A stretch of DNA of 62,168 nucleotides from Palsa-892 sp035295845 (lineage in GTDB: Bacteria > Pseudomonadota > Alphaproteobacteria > Rhizobiales > Xanthobacteraceae): assembly GCA_035295845.1 (NCBI GenBank), contig DATGIF010000016.1, positions 1 to 62,168 on the forward strand, read 5' to 3'. Below are positions 8,760 to 18,132 of the stretch, in pieces. Numbering within the stretch: the stretch's first letter is position 1; each line of letters starts with the position of its first letter. The translations under genes were made by a program, and so were the position numbers. The notes beneath the pieces were generated by a model. That model was not told the origin of the DNA. It saw nothing but the letters and a program-made list of their open reading frames with translations, and made no database searches.

Positions 8760-9320
8760 ATGGCCCTCATTGAAGACAGCGCCCTTCGCCGCGAACTCAA
8801 CGATATTGCCGACTACATCCGCTCCCTGCGCGGAGAAATCAGCGCGCTGCAGGCGAATGACATGCGGCATAAACGCATCCCCGCCGCCGGGCAGGAGCTC
8901 GCGGCCATTATCAAGGCAACGGAAGAGGCCTCGAACACGATCATGGCTTGCGCGGAAGCGGCGATGGCGGCGGAAGCCGCGGACCTTGCCGCCTACAGGG
9001 CATTTGTCGCCGACCGCATGACCGCCGTATTCGAAGCCTGCTCGTTCCACGACCTTACCGGCCAGCGGCTTGCGAAGGTCGTCGATACGCTCAAGCATAT
9101 CGAAACCCGCATCTCGCGTTTTGCCGAAGCAACGGCGGTCAAGGACGCAACCGGGCACGCCAACGAGGCGGAAGCGGCCGACGCCGAGCGCAAACTTCGT
9201 CTGTTGATCCACGGCCCGTCGCTCGCCCATGACGACGCGGGACAAGGCACGGCCGGTGAGAGCGGCGAGAAGACGGCGAAAGACGTCTCGCAGGACGAGA
9301 TCGACCAGCTGTTCACCTGA
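8760..9320 (+). CDS. cheZ: CheZ-family protein phosphatase of CheY
   Basis: A 186-residue, mostly helical protein. It contains CSFHDLTGQRLAKVVDTL, matching the CheZ catalytic signature DLTGQ, whose Gln activates the attacking water on CheY-P. The C-terminus ends in SQDEIDQLFT, an acidic/hydrophobic tail like the CheY-binding tail of CheZ. A linker of roughly 50 residues rich in Ala, Asp and Glu joins the two parts. The ATG at 8760 is the first plausible start; the same frame is open further back but there it only shadows cheY. Its position 23 bp after cheY supports a kinase-independent dephosphorylation partner. Confidence 0.88.
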   Translation: MALIEDSALRRELNDIADYIRSLRGEISALQANDMRHKRIPAAGQELAAIIKATEEASNTIMACAEAAMAAEAADLAAYRAFVADRMTAVFEACSFHDLTGQRLAKVVDTLKHIETRISRFAEATAVKDATGHANEAEAADAERKLRLLIHGPSLAHDDAGQGTAGESGEKTAKDVSQDEIDQLFT

Positions 9321-9340
9321 GGCGGCGAGCCGCCGCTATT

Positions 9341-10222
9341 TCACCAGATCAATTCGTGCATGATGGCAAGCGGAGCCGCGCCTGTTTCCGCAAAAGCTTG
9401 CGCGAGCTTTTCCCGGTCGATTTCGCCGCTTGCGAAACCGAGATCGGCGGCGTGGATCCCGCGGGTAATGAACAGGCAATCGATGCCCTGACGGGCGGCG
9501 CCCAATAGGTCGGTTCGCAAGCCGTCGCCAATCGCGAGCACGCGCGAAGGCGAAACCTCCTTTTTGCCGCGCAGAGCCGCGGCGCGCGCAAGCGTCGTGT
9601 GATAGATCGGCGCATACGGCTTGCCGGCGTAAATCGTCTTGCCGCCCAGCTCGTCATAGATCGCCGCGAGCGCGCCCGCGCACCAGATGAGGCGATTGCC
9701 GCGCTCGACCACAATGTCGGGATTGGCGCAGATGAGCAAAAGATCGCGCGCTCTGATCTTCGCCATCAGCTCGCGATAGTCGTCGGGCGTCTCGGTCTCG
9801 TCGTGGAACGGGCCGGTGCAGACGACGAGATCGGCGTGATCGAGGTCGACGAGGGTGACGTCGAGCCCCTCGTAATTCGGCAAATCCCGCTCGGTGCCGA
9901 GGTGAAAGACCCGCGCGCCGGGGCGCGCCCTCAGTTCTTCGCGGGTAACATCGCCCGAGGCGATGATGTCGTCATAGGCGGCGTCCGGCACGCCGTAACG
10001 CGCGACCTGCTTTTTCACAACGGCGCCCGGCCGCGGCGCGTTCGAAACCATGATCACCGTGACGCCGGCCGCGCGGGCGCGGATGAGTGCGTCATTCGCC
10101 GCAGGAAATGCCGCAACACCGTTATGCACGACGCCCCAGACATCGCACAGGAACACGTCATAGCGCGCGGCGAATGGAGCAAGGCCGGTGACAACCGGCG
10201 GAACGGCAGGCGATTTCAGCAT
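9341..10222 (-). CDS. HAD-superfamily class IIA hydrolase (TIGR01459-like)
   Basis: A 293-residue haloacid dehalogenase-type phosphatase. Motif I is FLCDVWGVVHNG (nucleophile Asp), motif II VSNAPRPG, motif III includes the Lys of YAGKPYAPIY, and motif IV is AIGDGLRTDLLGA. The cap placement between motifs II and III and the wording DVWGVVHNG fit the NagD-like class IIA group that is widespread in alphaproteobacteria and whose substrate is mostly unknown. It follows the EAL-domain gene by 12 bp on the same strand and converges with cheZ, with a short GC hairpin between them. Confidence 0.9.
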   Translation of the reverse strand: MLKSPAVPPVVTGLAPFAARYDVFLCDVWGVVHNGVAAFPAANDALIRARAAGVTVIMVSNAPRPGAVVKKQVARYGVPDAAYDDIIASGDVTREELRARPGARVFHLGTERDLPNYEGLDVTLVDLDHADLVVCTGPFHDETETPDDYRELMAKIRARDLLLICANPDIVVERGNRLIWCAGALAAIYDELGGKTIYAGKPYAPIYHTTLARAAALRGKKEVSPSRVLAIGDGLRTDLLGAARQGIDCLFITRGIHAADLGFASGEIDREKLAQAFAETGAAPLAIMHELIW

Positions 10223-10234
10223 TTTCGCGCAGAT

Positions 10235-11587
10235 CTAGCCGGTCTTGCGGACGACTTTGGCGATGTCGCGGAGCCCGCCGGTGGGAGCGGGCGGCATCTC
10301 GCGATTGGCCGCGGGCGGCCGGCGCTCGGCGTGTTCGGCTTGCAGGATTTCCGCGCGCACGGGCCGCGGCACCGAGAACAAAAAGCCCTGGCCGAGGCGC
10401 ACATCGTAATCGAGGAGATCGACGACAATGGCCTCGCTCTCGATTCGTTCGGCGACGAGATCGATGCCGAAGCGGGCGAGAAGATCGGCAAGATCCGCAG
10501 GATGAATTTGGCTGCCGGCTTCGCTCGAACGCGAAAGCATCAACTCACCCGGCACCTTGACGAAGCGCACGCCGCGCTCGGCAAGCGTGCGCGGATCGAG
10601 CCTGAAGTCCTCGACGCGGTCGAGCGAAAGCATGAAGCCGCGCTCGGCGAGCTGCGCGAGGTTGATCTGCTGGGCGGGGGCAAGCTTGCGGAAGACTTCG
10701 TGCGACAATTCAAGCACGAGCGAAGGCGCGAGCGCCCGGTTGGCGTCGAGATAGCCGAGGATTTCGGCGAAAAGGGCGCCGCTCGCGAGCGTCTCCGGCG
10801 CGATGTTGAGGAACAGGCTCACTTCGCGGTTCTTGGCGGCAAGCCTGCGCACGATCTGCACGCAACGAAGTACGAGCCGCTGATCGATCACGGGCACGAG
10901 GCCCGCCTTGCGGGCAGCGCCAATGAAATCCTTGGCGTCGATGATCTTGCCGTCGGCAAGACGCAGGCGCGAAAGCGCCTCGTAATAGCGCACCTTGCGC
11001 TGCGGCAGCGTCACGATCGGCTGCAGATAGAGATCAATGCGGTCGTCCGCGATCGCCTCGCGGATGATGGCGGCGACCTCTTCATCTTTCTTGCCGGCGA
11101 AGGGACCGGGCACCGCCGCCGGAGCGGCGGCGGCTTTCCCGGCAACGGCGTCTTGCGCCGGCGCGGCCGCTGGCGCCGCAGCCGCGGGCGGCGGCGTTGA
11201 AATCAGCGCGTCGTGGACCGCGACCGATTCCGCGAGGTCCTCGACCAGATCGGCCAATTCCCCGATCTCGCGGGCAAAGGGCGCGGTGATCGACTTGAGA
11301 TCGGCGCTCGACGCGCTCTCGAGCGCCGCCACGCGCCGGCCGAGCACGCCGACCTCGCGCGCGATGTCGGAGGAGGCGCGCGACAATTCCTCGAAACGCT
11401 CGGAAATTTCGCTGCGGTCGCGGTTCCGCGAGGCGACGACCTCGCAGGTCATCAGCGCGAAGAGAACGGCGAGCGAAATGTAGGCCGCTTCCGAGGCCGC
11501 GATACCGGCGGCGAAATGCAACGCGGCCCCGATCGAGGCCGCGATCAGCGCCATGCAGATGATAATGAAGATGGTGCCGATACGCAT
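10235..11587 (-). CDS. membrane-anchored EAL-domain protein, active site partly degenerate
   Basis: A 450-residue protein with two N-terminal membrane helices (about 4-26 and 30-50), a coiled-coil stretch (about 55-130), an Ala/Pro-rich linker and a C-terminal EAL domain (about 185-430). The EAL signature reads YEALSRL. Asn in FLNIAP, Glu in LELSHE, Lys in FVKVPGEL and Glu in VAERIES are kept. The loop-6 DDFGTG motif has become LDRVEDF, losing the second metal-binding Asp, and the Asp after the Lys (usually KID) is Pro. This suggests weak or no c-di-GMP hydrolysis, perhaps a sensor or scaffold role. No GGDEF domain is present. GGGGAG precedes the ATG. Confidence 0.85.
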   Translation of the reverse strand: MRIGTIFIIICMALIAASIGAALHFAAGIAASEAAYISLAVLFALMTCEVVASRNRDRSEISERFEELSRASSDIAREVGVLGRRVAALESASSADLKSITAPFAREIGELADLVEDLAESVAVHDALISTPPPAAAAPAAAPAQDAVAGKAAAAPAAVPGPFAGKKDEEVAAIIREAIADDRIDLYLQPIVTLPQRKVRYYEALSRLRLADGKIIDAKDFIGAARKAGLVPVIDQRLVLRCVQIVRRLAAKNREVSLFLNIAPETLASGALFAEILGYLDANRALAPSLVLELSHEVFRKLAPAQQINLAQLAERGFMLSLDRVEDFRLDPRTLAERGVRFVKVPGELMLSRSSEAGSQIHPADLADLLARFGIDLVAERIESEAIVVDLLDYDVRLGQGFLFSVPRPVRAEILQAEHAERRPPAANREMPPAPTGGLRDIAKVVRKTG

Positions 11588-11698
11588 TCCACTCCCCGGG
11601 CACGCGGCAGGTTCCGGACCGCGACTGTAGCCGCGAATCGCCCTTTGCCACCATAGCCGGAGGGCGAAACCGGCGGAAGCGTTGGCCCGGATAGGCCG

Positions 11699-13039
11699 CT
11701 AAGCGCCGGCTTTGATGACCTTGGCGACCTTGTCGAACATTTCGCCGATCTGGGCTTCGCTCACGATCAGGGGCGGCGTGAGCGCCAGCGTCTCGCCGGT
11801 GATCCGCATCATAAAGTCTTCCTCGTGGAAGCCCCGCTCCATCGCCTCAAAGGCGCGCTTGCCGAAGGCATCGGGCTTGGAGGCAAGGTCGATCGCGGCC
11901 GTGAGCCCGATGGTGCGGATATCGAGGACGCCGGGGAGACCCTTGAGACCCATTGCCGCATCCGCCCATTTCGGCTCGAGCTTCTTCGCGCGTTCGAAGA
12001 GCCTCTCGTCGCGATAGAGGTCGAGCGTTGCAAGGCCGGCGGCGCAGGCGAGCGGATGCGCCGAATAGGTGTAGCCGTGGAACAGCTCGATCACGTGCTC
12101 GGGCCCGCGCATGAAGGCATCGTAAATGCCCTTGCGCACGATCACGCCGCCCATGGGCACGGCGCCGGACGTCACGCCCTTGGCGAAGGTGATCATGTCG
12201 GGCACCACACCGTAACGCTCCGCGGCAAAGGCGTAGCCGAGGCGGCCGAAGCCGGTGATCACCTCGTCAAAGATGAGGAGAATGCCGTACTTGTCGCAGA
12301 TCGCCCGCAGCCGCTGGAGATACCCCTTGGGCGGCGGCAGCACCCCGGTCGAGCCCGCCACGGGCTCGACGATCACCGCCGCGATGGTGGAAGCGTCGTG
12401 CAGCGCCACGATCTTCTCCAATTCGTCGGCAAGGTGCGCGCCCCATTCCGGCTCGCCCCGGGTGAAGGCCTGCTCGTCGCGATTATAGGTGTGCGGCAGG
12501 TGATCGACGCCCGCGAGCAGACTGCCGAAATATTTGCGGTTGTTGGGGATGCCGCCGACGGAAATGCCGCCGAAGCCGACGCCGTGATAGCCGCGCTCGC
12601 GGCCAACGAGCCGCGTGCGCGCGCCGTTGCCGCTCACGTTGTGATAGGCGAGCGCGATTTTGAGCGCCGTGTCGACCGCTTCCGAGCCCGAGCCGCAAAA
12701 GAAGACGTGATCGAGGTCGCCCGGTGCGAGGGCGGCGATGCGGCTTGCGAGCGAAAACGATTTCGGATGCGCGAACTGGAACGGAGGGGCGTAGTCGAGG
12801 GTGCGCGCCTCCGCCTGGATCGCGTCCACGATCGGATCGCGATTGTGGCCGGCGTTGCAGCACCACATGCCGGCGGCGCCATCGAGCACGGCGCGGCCAT
12901 CGGCCGTGTAATAGTGCATCTCCTTCGCGCGCACGACGATACGCGGCCGCTTCTTGAAGGAGCGGTTCGCCGTAAACGGCATCCAGAAGGCTTCGAGATC
13001 GTTGGGCTTGAGGGCCGGTTTTTCGGCGGGGCGCGACAT
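11699..13039 (-). CDS. class III omega-amino acid:pyruvate aminotransferase
   Basis: A 446-residue PLP enzyme of class III. The cofactor-binding region shows CGSGSEAVDTALK, the Asp pocket DEVITGFGR and the Schiff-base Lys in TFAKGVTSGAVPMGG. The N-terminus DLEAFWMPFTANRSFKKRPR and the substrate region resemble beta-alanine/omega-amino acid:pyruvate transaminases. It should transfer an amino group from a terminal amine to pyruvate or a similar keto acid; the donor cannot be told from sequence. The start at 13039 (MSRPAEK) has GGAG eight bases upstream. It is monocistronic by spacing: 111 bp to the EAL gene and 195 bp to the divergent sigma-54 regulator. Confidence 0.92.
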   Translation of the reverse strand: MSRPAEKPALKPNDLEAFWMPFTANRSFKKRPRIVVRAKEMHYYTADGRAVLDGAAGMWCCNAGHNRDPIVDAIQAEARTLDYAPPFQFAHPKSFSLASRIAALAPGDLDHVFFCGSGSEAVDTALKIALAYHNVSGNGARTRLVGRERGYHGVGFGGISVGGIPNNRKYFGSLLAGVDHLPHTYNRDEQAFTRGEPEWGAHLADELEKIVALHDASTIAAVIVEPVAGSTGVLPPPKGYLQRLRAICDKYGILLIFDEVITGFGRLGYAFAAERYGVVPDMITFAKGVTSGAVPMGGVIVRKGIYDAFMRGPEHVIELFHGYTYSAHPLACAAGLATLDLYRDERLFERAKKLEPKWADAAMGLKGLPGVLDIRTIGLTAAIDLASKPDAFGKRAFEAMERGFHEEDFMMRITGETLALTPPLIVSEAQIGEMFDKVAKVIKAGA

Positions 13040-13234
13040 TCGAAACTCCTTGCAGGCAGGCACGCTATCAGGCCCGCGGCGCGGCTAGAACCCGCGCGCC
13101 AGAAGTTCCAACAGCGCGGCCATAAACCGTTGGCCGATAAAGGTTTGTTTACCGTATTTCGGCAGAGTTCTCACAGTCGGGGTAAGGCAAAAGCCACCCC
13201 TTTTGCCAGTCCGCGTCGAGGGGTCGCCCGGGTC

Positions 13235-14650
<1,416 letters not shown>

Positions 14651-14691
14651 GCCGAATGGACGCGGACGCCGCCATTCTCTAGATTGGCCGC

Positions 14692-15054
14692 ATGAGCTTG
14701 GTCGCCAACATCCTGGTCGCGCTCGTCGCGCTCCTGCACGGGTATTTTCTCGTGCTGGAAATGTTTTTGTGGACGAAACCGATCGGCCTTCGCATCTTCG
14801 GGCAGACGCTCGCGAAGGCGACCGATTCCGCCGTGCTCGCCGCCAATCAGGGGCTCTATAACGGCTTCCTCGCCGCCGGCCTCGTTTGGGGGTTGCTTCA
14901 TCCGCTGCCCGCTTTCGCGTTCCAGATCAAAGTGTTTTTCCTTCTTTGCGTCATTGCCGCGGGGCTTTACGGCGCCTTCAGCGTGTCGCGGCGAATCCTC
15001 CTCGTGCAGGCGCTGCCGGCGGCGGTCGCGCTCGCGCTCCTGTGGTTCGCCTAA
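14692..15054 (+). CDS. DUF1304 family small membrane protein
   Basis: A 120-residue protein with four predicted membrane helices. The opening LVALLHGYFLVLEMFLW and the NQGLYNGFLAAGL segment match DUF1304 (YqjF-like) proteins, whose function is unknown. It lies 41 bp after the sigma-54 regulator on the same strand and could share its transcript. The palindromic repeat element starts about 20 bp after its stop. Confidence 0.85.
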   Translation: MSLVANILVALVALLHGYFLVLEMFLWTKPIGLRIFGQTLAKATDSAVLAANQGLYNGFLAAGLVWGLLHPLPAFAFQIKVFFLLCVIAAGLYGAFSVSRRILLVQALPAAVALALLWFA

Positions 15055-15073
15055 AACTCCCGGCTTGACTTAC

Positions 15074-15165
15074 GCGTCACCCCCGGGCTTGTCCCGGGGG
15101 TCCACGCCTTTGCTGCGCCAAGGGAATTTAAGGCGTGGATGGCCGGGACGAGCCCGGCCATGACG
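15074..15165. repeat. dispersed palindromic repeat, copy 1
   Basis: An imperfect inverted repeat of about 92 bp. The left half (CCCCCGGGCTTG then TCCACGCCTT) is mirrored by the right half (AAGGCGTGGA then CGAGCCCGGCCATG), with smaller hairpins in each half. A second copy lies at 45861-45942 with the same order of blocks, AAGGCGTGGATGGCCGGGAC included. I recall such sequences as abundant intergenic repeats in Bradyrhizobium-like genomes. Here it fills the space before hisS, so ATGs inside it are unlikely to be the true start. Confidence 0.8.
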
Positions 15166-15174
15166 GTGAAAAGC

Positions 15175-16920
15175 ATGGCTTCGGGCAAGACCAACAAGCC
15201 TCAAAAGCTGAAAGCGCGGCTGCCGCGCGGGCTCGCCGACCGGGGGCCCGCGGAGCTGTCGGCGACGCGCGCTATGATCGAGAAGATCCGTGCGGTCTAC
15301 GAGCGCTACGGCTTCGAGGCGGTGGAGACGCCGGCGATCGAATACACCGACGTGTTGGGCAAGTTCCTGCCCGATCAGGACCGGCCGAACGAGGGCGTGT
15401 TCTCATTCCAGGACGATGACGAGCAGTGGCTGTCGCTGCGTTACGATCTCACGGCGCCGCTCGCGCGTCATTACGCAGAGAATTTCCAGACACTAATTAG
15501 GCCTTATCGCACCTATCGCTACGGCTGGGTATTCCGGAACGAAAAGCCGGGGCCGGGGCGCTATCGCCAGTTCATGCAGTTCGACGCCGACACGGTAGGC
15601 GCTTCTTCCATCGCCGCCGATGCCGAGATGTGCATGATGGCGGCGGACACGATGGAGGCGCTCGGGATCAAGCGCGGCGATTACGTTATTAAAATGAACA
15701 GCCGTAAACTTCTTGACGGAGTGCTTGAGGCGATCAGGCTTGGTGGAGATGAAAATGCGGGCAAACGCCTGACCGTACTCCGAGCAATCGACAAGTTGGA
15801 TCGATTGGGTGGTGAGGGAGTAAGACAACTACTCGGGAAGGAACGCAGAGACGAAAGCGGAGATGTTACCAAAGGCGCGGAACTTGATTTCGCTCAAATC
15901 GAATCCTTGATGCAATACATCAATTGGAAAACCGTCATTTACAAATCGGAAAAGGACTCAAAGGGTAAATTCGTAACGCGAATACAAGATAGCTTTAGTG
16001 CGCCTGAAAGGAAGTACGATCTCCGCCTGCTTCCCCAAAACGCCGTCGTGCTCGATTCTTTGAGTAATACGTTTGGTGAGAGCCAAACGTTTAGAAGCGG
16101 AATCGAAGAGCTTAAAGAGATTTCCAGCTTAATAGCCGCGGCCGGATACCAACAGCGCATTCGCGTAGACCCCTCAGTTGTGCGCGGCCTCGAATATTAC
16201 ACCGGTCCCGTTTTTGAGGCCGAGCTCACCTTCGAAACGAAGGACGAAAAAGGAAATCCGGCCCGCTTCGGCTCGGTCGGCGGCGGCGGGCGCTACGATG
16301 GCCTTATCGCACGCTTTCGCGGCGAGCCAGTGCCAGCTACCGGCTTCTCGATCGGCGTCTCGCGGCTTCTCGCGGCGCTCCAGCAGCTCGATAAGATCGA
16401 CTCCAAAATTCAGCGCGGCCCGGTGGTCGTGACCGTTTTCGACAAGAAGCGTATCGCCGACTACCAAAAGATGGCCGCTTCGCTGCGCAACGCCGGCATC
16501 CCCGCCGAGCTTTATCTTGGCAATCCCAAAAACATTGGTGACCAGCTCAAATATGCGGATAAACGTAATAGTCCCTGCGTGGTCATCCAAGGTTCGGACG
16601 AAAAGAAGGAAAAGAAGGTCACGATCAAGAACCTCATCGTTGGCGCGCAGCTCGCCAAGCTCGAAAAAGATCGCGCTCAACACCTAAAAAAACAGCTTAA
16701 GGCGCAGACCATAGTTCTCGAAAAAAACCTTGTTATTGCAGTCCGCAAAATGCTCGCTCAGCACACGACAGAGCGGGTCGTCAAAGTTAAGCCTAAGCCA
16801 AAACGGCGCGTAGTGAAAAAGGGCACTGCATCCAACCGGAAACCGCCCTTAGTTAAAAAAAGCGCGAAGAACAAATCCACCAAGGGCAAGCGAAGGCTAA
16901 GGGCTAAATCAAGGAAGTGA
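15175..16920 (+). CDS. hisS: histidyl-tRNA synthetase with basic C-terminal tail
   Basis: A class II synthetase that charges tRNA-His. Motif 2 lies in YGWVFRNEKPGPGRYRQF, the histidine-binding signature in VRGLEYYTGPVFE, and motif 3 in TGFSIGVSRLLA. An anticodon-binding domain follows (about 420-530). The last 49 residues (533-581) hold 23 Lys/Arg and end in KSRK; with them the protein is longer than the roughly 500 residues usual for this group. Codons for about residues 170-335 and 455-581 are visibly AT-richer than those around them. The ATG at 15175 (MASGKTN) is preferred because upstream in-frame starts (15139, 15160) lie in the repeat. hisZ follows 72 bp later. Confidence 0.93.
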   Translation: MASGKTNKPQKLKARLPRGLADRGPAELSATRAMIEKIRAVYERYGFEAVETPAIEYTDVLGKFLPDQDRPNEGVFSFQDDDEQWLSLRYDLTAPLARHYAENFQTLIRPYRTYRYGWVFRNEKPGPGRYRQFMQFDADTVGASSIAADAEMCMMAADTMEALGIKRGDYVIKMNSRKLLDGVLEAIRLGGDENAGKRLTVLRAIDKLDRLGGEGVRQLLGKERRDESGDVTKGAELDFAQIESLMQYINWKTVIYKSEKDSKGKFVTRIQDSFSAPERKYDLRLLPQNAVVLDSLSNTFGESQTFRSGIEELKEISSLIAAAGYQQRIRVDPSVVRGLEYYTGPVFEAELTFETKDEKGNPARFGSVGGGGRYDGLIARFRGEPVPATGFSIGVSRLLAALQQLDKIDSKIQRGPVVVTVFDKKRIADYQKMAASLRNAGIPAELYLGNPKNIGDQLKYADKRNSPCVVIQGSDEKKEKKVTIKNLIVGAQLAKLEKDRAQHLKKQLKAQTIVLEKNLVIAVRKMLAQHTTERVVKVKPKPKRRVVKKGTASNRKPPLVKKSAKNKSTKGKRRLRAKSRK

Positions 16921-16992
16921 TCAAGGATCTTAACCGGCGTGGCGCCCGCCGCCCGCCTTTGCTACAAGCCCCGCCTGAAATGGGTCACTGTC

Positions 16993-18132
16993 ATGGACGC
17001 CGAAAACCGCATTGCACGCGCGCGCCAGGGGCGCGCGGAAGCGCTCGTGGAGCTCTACGAGCGCGCGGGCTATTCGCGTGTCGAGCCCGCCTTCCTGCAG
17101 CCCGCCGATATTTTCCTGGAGCTCTCAGGCGAGGAGCTTAGGCGGCGGCTGTTTCTCACCGCCGACGCGAGCGGACGCGAGCTCTGCCTCCGCCCCGACC
17201 TCACCATCCCCACCTGCCGCGCGCACATCGAGAAGAACGCGCCCGTTCCCGCGAGCTATTGCTACTACGGCTCGGTGTTCCGCGACCGCGGCGGCGGCGC
17301 CGGCGAATACGTGCAGGCGGGAATCGAATCGCTCGGCCGCGACGATCTGGAGGCGGCCGACGCCGAGTGCCTTTCGCTGGCACTCGAATCCGCCAAGCAC
17401 TTCGGCGTGGCGCGGCCCTCGATCCGCATGGGCGACGTCGGGCTTTTCTCGGCGCTGGTGACAGCCCTTGATCTGCCGCCCGCCTGGCAGCGGCGCCTGC
17501 TCAAGGACTTCAACCGCACCGGCACGCTCGCCGCCGACCTCGCGACGCTGAAGCAGACGCCCGCGACACCCGTACAGGCCGGGGTGCTCGCGGCCTTGCA
17601 GGGCTCCGATCCCGCGGCCGCGCGCGCCTTCGTCGCCGATCTCCTCTCGATCGCGGGAATTTCCACGGTCGGGGGCCGCACGGTCGCGGAAATCGCCGAA
17701 CGCTTTCTTGAACAGGCGTCGCTCGGCGCCACGAGCGCGCTCGGCGCGGAAACCACCGCCGTGCTTGAGCGCTACCTTTCGATCGAGGGCGACCCGGATG
17801 ATGCGCTCACGGCGCTCCGCGCGCTCGCCAAGGACGCGAAGCTCGATCTTGCCGCGACGCTTGACCGCTTCGAACAGCGCACCGGATTCATCGCCGCCGG
17901 CGGCGCCGATGTTTCGGCGATCCGCTTCTCGACCGCCTTCGGCCGCGCGCTCGACTACTATTCCGGCATGGTGTTCGAGCTTTACGACGACCGAGGCCGC
18001 GTGAAGTGGCCGCTGATCGCGGGCGGGCGCTACGACCGGTTGATGACGCTGCTCGGCAGCAAAGAGCCGGTGCCAGCGGTCGGCTTCGCCGCCTGGATCG
18101 CCGAACTCGAAGACGCGGGAGCATCGCGATGA
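16993..18132 (+). CDS. hisZ: ATP phosphoribosyltransferase regulatory subunit
   Basis: HisZ is a catalytically inactive paralogue of histidyl-tRNA synthetase that pairs with short-form HisG to start histidine synthesis. The 379-residue protein keeps class II landmarks: LRPDLTIPTCR, YYGSVFRDRGGGAGEYVQAGIE and FGRALDYYSGMVFELY. GGRYDRLMTLLG near the C-terminus is also retained, but the anticodon-binding domain is absent, as expected. The start at 16993 (MDAENRIA) is used; an earlier ATG at 16939 adds 18 residues without family resemblance. Its stop overlaps the hisG start (ATGA), so translation is probably coupled. Confidence 0.94.
   Translation: MDAENRIARARQGRAEALVELYERAGYSRVEPAFLQPADIFLELSGEELRRRLFLTADASGRELCLRPDLTIPTCRAHIEKNAPVPASYCYYGSVFRDRGGGAGEYVQAGIESLGRDDLEAADAECLSLALESAKHFGVARPSIRMGDVGLFSALVTALDLPPAWQRRLLKDFNRTGTLAADLATLKQTPATPVQAGVLAALQGSDPAAARAFVADLLSIAGISTVGGRTVAEIAERFLEQASLGATSALGAETTAVLERYLSIEGDPDDALTALRALAKDAKLDLAATLDRFEQRTGFIAAGGADVSAIRFSTAFGRALDYYSGMVFELYDDRGRVKWPLIAGGRYDRLMTLLGSKEPVPAVGFAAWIAELEDAGASR

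Noticed and set aside
9321..9336. GGCGG-CGAG-CCGCC hairpin between cheZ and the HAD gene as a bidirectional terminator
   Set aside because: The stem is only five base pairs and no T-tract follows in either direction.
11825..13234. Long open frame upstream of the sigma-54 regulator on the plus strand
   Set aside because: It lies antisense to a clear class III aminotransferase gene, and its Arg/His/Ala-rich translation is typical of a GC-rich shadow frame.
15139..15174. Upstream ATGs at 15139 and 15160 as hisS starts
   Set aside because: They lie within the palindromic repeat; the added residues (MAGTSPAMT) are translated repeat sequence, as also seen near the second copy.
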